Below, piece by piece: positions 31,731 to 37,145 of a DNA stretch of 37,145 nt. The stretch is from Pseudonocardia acidicola (GTDB lineage: Bacteria > Actinomycetota > Actinomycetes > Mycobacteriales > Pseudonocardiaceae). The notes below the pieces were generated by a model. The model had not been told where the DNA came from. It saw only the letters and a program-made list of their open reading frames with translations, and ran no database searches. Location of the stretch: contig NZ_JAAXLA010000070.1 in assembly GCF_012911935.1 (NCBI RefSeq), positions 1 through 37,145 on the forward strand. The letters are read 5' to 3'. The translations under genes were made by a program, and so were the position numbers. Position 1 is the first letter of the stretch, and every line of letters begins with the position of its first letter.

Positions 31731-32504
31731 GTGCACCCGTACCGCAGCTTCGTCGCGATTGGTGACAGCTTCACCGAGGGTGTCGGTGACGAGCTGCCCG
31801 ATGGCACCGTCCGGGGTTGGGCCGACCTGGTCGCCCGCGGTCTGCAGGCTGCGACGGAGGAGCGGGTGCGCTACGCGAACCTCGCGATCCGCGGCCGCCT
31901 GCTCGCCCCGATCGTCGGGGAGCAGCTGCCCGCTGCTCTCGAACTGGGCCCGGACCTGCTGAGCCTCAACGGCGGAGGCAACGACGTCCTGCGACCGCGC
32001 GTCACCGTCGACGGGCTGTCGGAGAGCATGCGCCTCGCCGCTGCGCACGCCCTCGAGAGCGGGGTCCACGTGCTCATGCCCACCGGTGTCGACCCGACCG
32101 CACGCCTGCCGCTGGGCAGGGCCATCCGACGGCGCGGCGCTGCCCTCGCCGAGGCGGTGCGGAGCTGGGCGGCGCAGCAGCCGGGAGTCACCTTCGTGGA
32201 CAACTGGAACGACGAACAGCTCCAGGACCCGCGCTGCTGGGCGCCGGACCGGCTCCACCTCAGCGTGACCGGTCACCGCCGGGTGGCCGAGAACACGTTG
32301 CGCACGCTCGGGATCGGGGTGCCGGACGCGCTGCTGCAGATCTCCGGCGCAACCGGCACGCCGTCCAGCGATGGGCTGCGCTACTACACGCAGTACGTCC
32401 TGCCGTGGGTGGGCCGCCGGTTGCGTGGGCGCTCCTCGGGCGACGGCCGGGTGCCGAAGCAGGCCACGCTGGCTCCGGTGCCACAAGGGGCCGTGCGCAG
32501 CTGA
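31731..32504 (+). CDS. SGNH/GDSL-family hydrolase
   Basis: 257 residues from a GTG at 31731 with AGAAGGAG before it. Block I GDSFTEGVGDE gives the nucleophile Ser near residue 13, block III is GGGND (Asn oxyanion hole), and block V DRLHLSVTGH supplies the Asp and His of the triad. There is no signal peptide, so it is probably cytoplasmic. Such enzymes are esterases or lipases with broad substrates. It converges with the SRPBCC gene, 38 bp apart. Confidence 0.93.
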   Translation: MHPYRSFVAIGDSFTEGVGDELPDGTVRGWADLVARGLQAATEERVRYANLAIRGRLLAPIVGEQLPAALELGPDLLSLNGGGNDVLRPRVTVDGLSESMRLAAAHALESGVHVLMPTGVDPTARLPLGRAIRRRGAALAEAVRSWAAQQPGVTFVDNWNDEQLQDPRCWAPDRLHLSVTGHRRVAENTLRTLGIGVPDALLQISGATGTPSSDGLRYYTQYVLPWVGRRLRGRSSGDGRVPKQATLAPVPQGAVRS

Positions 32505-32542
32505 CGGCGGATACCCGGATCGGACGACGACCCGGCGTGTCG

Positions 32543-32980
32543 TCAGCGGCGCTCGAGACACGCCTTCAGCGCGGTGAGGGCCGCGACGTCTCCGCGCAAC
32601 TGGTTGATGATCATCCTGTTGCTCGCCGGTCGCGCGAGGTCACGGGGCTGCAGGTCGAGGACGAATCGTATGGTGGTGCTGCCTGGACGCGCTTCGGTCA
32701 GCCGGAAGCTGCCAGTGGGCCGAACCGGGCCGGCGATGACCTCGAAATCCAGGCGGTGCGGTGGCGAGAATGCGGTGACCCGGTAGTCGCCGGCGACGGG
32801 GCGCCCAACCGGGCCCCGAAGCAGCTGCCGGTAGATGGCGCCTTGACCGGTCTGTGAGGAGATTCGGCAGGCCACCATCACGTGCCTGCGCCATTGAGGG
32901 TTCTTGTTGCCGTCGGCAACGTGGTCGAAAACCGCCTCGATCGGCCGATCGATAATGATCGATCGCTCGGCATGAGCCAT
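32543..32980 (-). CDS. SRPBCC-fold (polyketide cyclase/START-like) protein
   Basis: 145 residues from ATG 32980 with GGAG upstream. IIIDRPIEAVFDHVADGNKN is the typical first strand-helix of the fold, followed by DYRVTAFSPPHRLDFEVIAG, then GSTTIRFVLDLQP and a long C-terminal helix (NRMIINQLRGDVAALTALKA). The fold makes a hydrophobic cavity for ligand binding or cyclisation. It could be the last gene of the ABC/DUF2231 operon (180-bp gap) or separate. Confidence 0.88.
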   Translation of the reverse strand: MAHAERSIIIDRPIEAVFDHVADGNKNPQWRRHVMVACRISSQTGQGAIYRQLLRGPVGRPVAGDYRVTAFSPPHRLDFEVIAGPVRPTGSFRLTEARPGSTTIRFVLDLQPRDLARPASNRMIINQLRGDVAALTALKACLERR

Positions 32981-33160
32981 GGTCAGACTCCGTCCATCAC
33001 GCGCAGCACAGCCCGGACGTCCACGGCTCCAGCGTCCGCCCCGGTTCTTGGAGAATCCTCGGACCACGGCGCCTGCAGCGGTGTCGTGCCGGGCTCCGGG
33101 ACGGCCCGCGATGTCCACGATCACCACCGACGGACGATCGTTCGCCGTCGCGGCGCTGGA

Positions 33161-33802
33161 TCAGGTTCCGGGTGGGTGCGGCCGTGGCAGCGGCTGCTGG
33201 CTGAAGCTGTTCGTCCACACGGCGTGCGCGCCGGCATCGCCGACCCGGTAGCACTGCACGGTTGCCCCGATGCCTGCGGCAAGGGCTGCGACCATCGTGA
33301 CACCGGCGATCACGGTCGTCGGCGTGGAACGCCGGCCGGCGGGGGCCGTGGTCGCCCGAGCGAGCGTCCGGGTGTGCGCCCTGCCGGGCGCGGTCGCCGC
33401 CGGCGGCCCGGTCTCCGCGCGAGCGTTGTCCACTCCACGGCCGGTGGGGTCATTGTCGACGTCGGTGCAGGGGGAGGGCAGGAAGCGTTGGCCCCACACG
33501 GCGATGGCCACGGCGGCCAGCCCGATGGCCCAGGGCAGCATCTCGTCCCCGAGGCGGGCGTGCGCGAGTACCAGCGGCGTGATGGGGACCCGCTCGATCA
33601 GCCATCCCCCGGCGTTGATCGTCAGTTGCACGGCCACCAGCGTGACCACGGCCAGCGCCGGGACCGCGACCCCGAGTCTGCGCCGGGCCGTCGGCCAGAA
33701 CGCGGTGGCCACGACGAGCAGCGAGGTCAGGGGCACCAGGACGACCACGGCGTGGATGAGCAGGACGTGGGCGGGCAGGCCGTTGATCTCGGTCGGGATC
33801 AT
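33161..33802 (-). CDS. DUF2231 membrane protein, copy 1
   Basis: 213 residues, ATG in an ATGA overlap with the ABC transporter stop (33799-33802). The DUF2231 N-terminus GLPAHVLLIHAVVVLVPLTS carries the conserved His pair, followed by helices at LAVVTLVAVQLTINAGGWL, PWAIGLAAVAIAVWG and VTMVAALAAGIGATVQCY. The family's closing motif RVGDAGAHAVW is present. A roughly 70-residue polar stretch separates the third and fourth helices. Function is unknown; similarity to membrane redox or heme proteins has been suggested for the family. Coupling to the ABC exporter implies joint function. Confidence 0.88.
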   Translation of the reverse strand: MIPTEINGLPAHVLLIHAVVVLVPLTSLLVVATAFWPTARRRLGVAVPALAVVTLVAVQLTINAGGWLIERVPITPLVLAHARLGDEMLPWAIGLAAVAIAVWGQRFLPSPCTDVDNDPTGRGVDNARAETGPPAATAPGRAHTRTLARATTAPAGRRSTPTTVIAGVTMVAALAAGIGATVQCYRVGDAGAHAVWTNSFSQQPLPRPHPPGT

Positions 33803-35649
33803 GAGCGGGCCTCCTGGGAGTGGACGGCTTGGGGGCTCGGTGCGATGGATGCCGCGCGGCCGTGCTCGAGGTGAACCGTGTGGTCGGCCAGCGCGGCGAC
33901 GCGCGGATCGTGGCTGATCAGCAGCGTGGTGCGGCCGGCGGTCACCGACCGCAGCAGGACGAGCAGGCCGTCGCGGGCCCGGTCGTCCAGGCCGGTGGTG
34001 GGCTCGTCGAGGATCAGGATCGGGGCGTCCCGGAGCAGGGCCCGGGCGAGCGCGATGCGCTGGCGCTGCCCGCCGGAGAGCTGCCGGCCCCGCGGCCCGA
34101 CCCGGGTGGCGTACCCCGCGGGCAGTGAGGCGATGAACTCGTGGGCGCCGGCGCCCCGCGCCGCTGTCTCGATCTCGTCCGGGCCGGCGTCCAGCCTCCC
34201 GGCCCGGATGTTGTCGCTGATCGAGGCGTCGAAGAGCAGGGTCTCCTGCAGGACGACGGCCATCTGTGCGCGGACCACCGCCGGATCGAGGTCGCGGACG
34301 TCGCGGCCGTCGATCCGGACGACCCCACCGGTCGGGTCGTCGAAGCGCAGCAGGAGCCGCACCAGGGTGGACTTCCCCGATCCACTCGGACCGACCACGG
34401 CCATGCTGCCGCCGGGTGCGATCCGGAAACTGACGTCGGTGAGGACGTCGGTGTCGCGCAACGGGTAGCGGAACCGGACCTGGTCGAACTCGATCTGTGT
34501 TCCGCGGTGACGGTGCGGGACCGGGCGATGGGCGTCGCGGTGGTGCCGGGTGGTGCGGCTCGCGGTGGGGGCCGTCGGCGTGGCATGGGGTTCCTCGTCG
34601 AGCAGCTCGATGATGCGTTCGGCCCCGGCGGCCGCAGCGAAGATCGAGTTCGACAGGCCGCCGAGGCTGTGGGCGGGGGTGTACAGCTGGCTCAGGTACA
34701 CCAGGAAGACCAGCAGCCCGCCGAGGGTGAGCCCTCCCCTGACGAGCTGGAGCAGGCCGAAGCCCAGGATCAGCAGGATCCCGCCGACCTCCAGCAGGTC
34801 GGTGAGCGAGGCGAACATCGCGCGCAGCCGGGTGGCGAGCAATTCCGCGCGCCGGGTCGCGCGACTCTGCTCGCCGAACCGGGCGATCTGCTCGTGCTGC
34901 AGGCCGTAGGCCTGTACCAGCGCCATGTTCCCGAGAGACTCCTCGGTGGCCGAGGCGATCGAGCCGCTGCTCCTGCGGACCTCGCGGGCCGCGCGCCTGC
35001 CGCGGGTGGCGAACAGGCGGGCGAGCAACCCGAACAGCGGCAGCGCGACCAGGGCCACCAGCGACAGCTGCCAATTCAGGAAGAACAGTACGCCGGTGAA
35101 CAGAAATATCTTGAATATGTCGGCCAGCGCCTGGGTCGACCCGCTCAGCATGAGATCCTCGATCGCGGCGATGTCCCCGGTCAGGCGGTTGACGAGATCA
35201 CCCGGCGATCGGCGTTCGAAGTGACTCAGCGGCAGGGACTGCAGATGCGCAAAAACGCGCATCCGTATGCGATGCAGAAAATGCTCGGCCACCCAGGCGG
35301 CCAGATACTCGTCGGCGAAGGTGACCAGGCCCAGCCCGACGGTGAGGGCGGCGTAGGCCGCCGCGACGGGGACGAACAACCCGGGGTCGGGCGGGGTGAG
35401 CACATCGTCAATCAGGATCTTGAACAGCCAGATGACCGCCGTGTCCAGGACCTGGGCGAGCAGGATCAGGACCAGGCCGAGCAGCATCAACCACCGGTAC
35501 GGCCTGGCTTCCGGCCAGAAACGACCGACGATGCGCCGGATGGCGACTCCGGGCGCCTCTCTGACCAGCAACTCTGCCGCACTCGGCCATGACGGGTCAT
35601 CCCCGTCGACAGGTTGGCCGGGCAGCCGTGTGGGGTCGGGCTCTGGCAT
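33799..35649 (-). CDS. ABC exporter, fused permease-ATPase half-transporter
   Basis: 616 residues. Six membrane helices lie within about 50-345, with the LSHFERRSPGDLVNRLTGDI coupling region typical of ABC exporters of the MsbA/lantibiotic type. The ATPase (about 383-600) has Walker A GPSGSGKST near 418, Q-loop VVLQETLLF, signature LSGGQRQR near 522, Walker B ILILDEPTTG near 540 and the H-loop histidine in LLISHDP. The linker at about 364-382 is rich in His and Arg (RHHRDAHRPVPHRHR), echoing the composition of the small peptide encoded 87 bp upstream. It is coupled to the DUF2231 gene downstream. Confidence 0.93.
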   Translation of the reverse strand: MPEPDPTRLPGQPVDGDDPSWPSAAELLVREAPGVAIRRIVGRFWPEARPYRWLMLLGLVLILLAQVLDTAVIWLFKILIDDVLTPPDPGLFVPVAAAYAALTVGLGLVTFADEYLAAWVAEHFLHRIRMRVFAHLQSLPLSHFERRSPGDLVNRLTGDIAAIEDLMLSGSTQALADIFKIFLFTGVLFFLNWQLSLVALVALPLFGLLARLFATRGRRAAREVRRSSGSIASATEESLGNMALVQAYGLQHEQIARFGEQSRATRRAELLATRLRAMFASLTDLLEVGGILLILGFGLLQLVRGGLTLGGLLVFLVYLSQLYTPAHSLGGLSNSIFAAAAGAERIIELLDEEPHATPTAPTASRTTRHHRDAHRPVPHRHRGTQIEFDQVRFRYPLRDTDVLTDVSFRIAPGGSMAVVGPSGSGKSTLVRLLLRFDDPTGGVVRIDGRDVRDLDPAVVRAQMAVVLQETLLFDASISDNIRAGRLDAGPDEIETAARGAGAHEFIASLPAGYATRVGPRGRQLSGGQRQRIALARALLRDAPILILDEPTTGLDDRARDGLLVLLRSVTAGRTTLLISHDPRVAALADHTVHLEHGRAASIAPSPQAVHSQEARS

Positions 35650-35736
35650 CGCGTGCCGCCGCCTCTCGACGCCGTCCAGCGAGGGACGACGACCCCGTCG
35701 TCGACGAAGCCGCCGTCCCCGCCGTGCGTCCAGCCC

Positions 35737-35838
35737 TTAGTAGCGGTGCCCACGGTGGTGGTGCCTACGGTGGCGACGGTGGTGGTGCCGCCTCCCGTCG
35801 CCTCGGAACCAGCTGAACATTTCGCTCGAGCGTCCCAT
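35737..35838 (-). CDS. 33-residue His/Arg-rich peptide
   Basis: ATG at 35838 lies 9 bases after a GAGGAGG ribosome site; the frame runs 33 codons to TAA (35737-35739). The N-terminal half is MGRSSEMFSWFRGDG and the rest holds eight His and about eight Arg in clusters (RRHHHRRH, RRHHHRGH) ending in tyrosine. The DNA shows a repeated CACCACCACCGT unit. A sigma70-like promoter and a leader hairpin lie upstream, and an ABC exporter begins 87 bp downstream. It is too short for most gene callers. Likely roles (inference): exported metal-binding peptide, or precursor of a modified peptide, although no modification enzyme is nearby. Confidence 0.6.
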   Translation of the reverse strand: MGRSSEMFSWFRGDGRRHHHRRHRRHHHRGHRY

Positions 35839-35853
35839 TTCACTGTCCCTCCT

Positions 35854-35879
35854 CGGGAGGCACCCCCCGGCGCCTCCCG
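35854..35879 (-). promoter_or_regulatory. Leader hairpin just before the peptide's ribosome site
   Basis: On the transcribed (minus) strand CGGGAGGC pairs with GCCTCCCG around a 10-base G-rich loop. The stem ends directly before GAGGAGG. The CCTCCC of the stem could alternatively pair with the ribosome site, so it may gate translation. Confidence 0.5.
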
Positions 35880-35886
35880 CGGCAAA

Positions 35887-35915
35887 AGTAGATTGCAACG
35901 GAGAGATCAAGTCAA
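35887..35915 (-). promoter_or_regulatory. Sigma70-like promoter of the peptide-ABC-DUF2231 operon
   Basis: TTGACT (35915-35910) and TCTACT (35892-35887) are 17 bp apart on the minus strand, about 50 bp upstream of the peptide ATG. TACTTT two bases further is an alternative -10. The surrounding 35880-36050 segment is markedly richer in A and T than the rest of the window. Confidence 0.5.
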
Positions 35916-36269
35916 GGGACTTCCGCCATTTTTATCGACCATTTTTCTCATTGTCGATCGGGGACAGCAGGGTATTGTCCGAGCCGTGCCGGTTCGGTTC
36001 TTTCGGTACCGTCTACATTGCGGCTACTGTTCTGAAAACTTCTGCGCCGGTGATCGTCTCGGGCCGGTCCGGCCGGGCTCGGGCGTGATCATGGGCTGCG
36101 CCCCGCGGCCGTCCACGCGAAGGGCGATCATCGGTCCGTCGCTCCTCATCCTCGTCGATGGTTCCGCGACCCAGTCTCGGCGCCGATTCTTGGTGTTTTC
36201 TCAGAGGCCGCGCGACGCACGTGCTCGGTGATCGCGGCGTCCCGCCGCAGCCGCGCGCGGCCTGTGCGA
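35916..36269. other. AT-richer intergenic region upstream of the peptide operon
   Basis: No protein family is recognised. Runs such as CCATTTTTATCGACCATTTTTC (near 35926-35947) and GTTCTGAAAACTTC stand out in base composition. A 35-codon minus-strand frame with a GAGGAG-like site is noted among the rejected items. Confidence 0.35.
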
Positions 36270-36848
36270 TCAGTCGCCGGCGCCCGGGCGGTGCGGTGGA
36301 GCCTGCTGGACGTACTGCATGCCGCCCCAGGCGGCGCGGGCGCCGGAATCGCCGATCCGGACGACCTGGACCGCGGTGACGACGGCGAGCAGCACGGTGA
36401 TCACCGACAGCGCCGCCGCCGCGGGCCGGATCCAGGTGGGGGTGCGGGCGGGGGCGGCCATGGTGCCCGGGCCGGACGGGGCCGCGGCCTGCTGCCGGTC
36501 GCCGTCGATCAGGCTTGGCCGGGTGGTGTGGCGGTCGAGCAGCATGAGCCCGGCCACCGCGACGAGCAGCAGGGCGGCGAAGGGCAGCAGTTGGTCGCCG
36601 AGGTGGGTGTGGGCGGACAACAGGGCGGTGCGCGGGAGGTGGCGCTCCAGGCCCTCGCCGCTGCTGGTGGCGATCGGGATGCTCGCAGTGCCGACCGCGG
36701 CCACCGCGACGACCAGCCACCCGTGGCGGCGGCGGGCGGCCGGCCAGAGCGCGATCAGGACAGCTCCGAGCACGGCCAGCGGTACGAGGACGACCACGGC
36801 GTGCACGACGAGCACGTGCACGGGCAGGCCGGAGAAGAACGTGGGCAC
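36270..36848 (-). CDS. DUF2231 membrane protein, copy 2
   Basis: 192 residues from a GTG at 36848. GLPVHVLVVHAVVVLVPLAV at the start is nearly the same as in copy 1. Helices at WLVVAVAAVGTASIPIA, LLPFAALLLVAVAGLMLL and ALSVITVLLAVVTAVQVV follow, and the closing motif RIGDSGARAAW is conserved. It lies upstream of the peptide operon in the same direction, with about 430 bp between, so it may be under separate control. The two copies frame the peptide and exporter genes. Confidence 0.88.
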   Translation of the reverse strand: MPTFFSGLPVHVLVVHAVVVLVPLAVLGAVLIALWPAARRRHGWLVVAVAAVGTASIPIATSSGEGLERHLPRTALLSAHTHLGDQLLPFAALLLVAVAGLMLLDRHTTRPSLIDGDRQQAAAPSGPGTMAAPARTPTWIRPAAAALSVITVLLAVVTAVQVVRIGDSGARAAWGGMQYVQQAPPHRPGAGD

Positions 36849-37145
36849 GGTACGGCGGGACCTTCCGTCGAGGGGACCCTGCTGCGGCCGGGCACTCGGG
36901 GAGGCGGCCGGTGCCGGGTCGTGGACGGCTCCGACGATGCCCGCGAAGACTCAGAGATTCCTTGGAGGATTCCGGTCGGGGGTTCCGCGCAGCGGTTCAG
37001 GAGGCCCCGGAGGACACCTGGGGCCGGGCGTGGTGAACGGGGGTGGGCGCGACGACGGGTGGCTCGGGGGCGGCGTGGAGAGGGACCGACATCACCCGTC
37101 GGGGTGAGCCGGACACGTGCGCGGCCCGGGGGGCCGGGACAGGTG
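36849..37145. other. Right end of window, no gene seen
   Basis: No coding frame, RNA or clear repeat is recognised. GGAAGG upstream of 36848 may serve as a distant ribosome site for the DUF2231 gene. Confidence 0.4.

Noticed and set aside
32500..32547. GCTGACG ... CGTCAGC dyad between the convergent GDSL and SRPBCC genes as a bidirectional terminator
   Set aside because: The arms contain the stop codons, the loop is 34 bases and there is no T-run.
36024..36131. 35-codon minus-strand frame (starts MIALRVDGRG) with a GAGGAG-like site upstream
   Set aside because: Composition looks random, the ribosome-site spacing is long, and nothing ties it to the neighbouring genes. It cannot be supported without conservation.
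1..37145. tRNA, rRNA, CRISPR arrays, intact transposases, phage genes
   Set aside because: None was recognised on either strand by eye.

Overview
The window is GC-rich throughout, starts many genes at GTG (and one at TTG) behind strong GGAGG-type ribosome sites, and its protein families (MMPL pump, bacterial P450, XRE-cupin and GAF-LuxR regulators, DUF427, DUF2231) point to an actinobacterium, probably of the Pseudonocardiaceae. That placement is an inference from style and gene families; no rRNA, tRNA or CRISPR array was seen.

Layout. 1-592: a 113-bp perfect inverted repeat cut by the window edge. 593-7002: small membrane proteins, a P-loop ATPase, a DUF427 protein, and a cassette in which two long zinc-finger/helix-turn-helix paralogues flank a PadR regulator and share an upstream palindrome. 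7017-9855: a TetR-MMPL efflux operon with two tandem operator palindromes. 10007-14335: a decayed oxidoreductase tail, a GAF-LuxR regulator and a two-gene Tat-type molybdenum hydroxylase (large subunit, then [2Fe-2S] subunit) ending in a strong terminator. 14533-16864: a methyltransferase and a thioredoxin-reductase-like flavoprotein divergent from an XRE-cupin regulator. 17074-18564: a P450 followed by a broken CocE-type hydrolase remnant.

18718-28426 is the most coherent block. A PAS hybrid histidine kinase and a NarL/LuxR response regulator are transcribed away from an eight-gene catabolic operon: NCS1 transporter with a C-terminal zinc-ribbon-like tail, Rieske ferredoxin, Rieske oxygenase alpha subunit, a 115-residue orphan protein, SDR dehydrogenase, phthalate-dioxygenase-type reductase, Dabb protein and cyclase-family metal hydrolase. 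Several junctions overlap (TGATG or ATGGCTGA). I infer uptake, ring oxygenation, dehydrogenation and hydrolytic opening of an N-heterocycle or indole-like compound; the substrate cannot be read from sequence. Two hairpins that cannot form together lie in the leader.

28567-32980 holds a DsbA/FrnE-like protein, a nitrilase-family remnant, an MBL-fold hydrolase, an SDR lacking the catalytic tyrosine, a GDSL hydrolase and a SRPBCC protein. 33161-36848 contains a second candidate system: a 33-residue His/Arg-rich peptide gene, with its own promoter, leader hairpin and strong ribosome site, lies just upstream of a fused ABC exporter whose linker is also His/Arg-rich, then a DUF2231 membrane protein; a DUF2231 paralogue lies upstream. 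It looks like a small-peptide or metal-linked export operon, and I do not recognise it as a described system.
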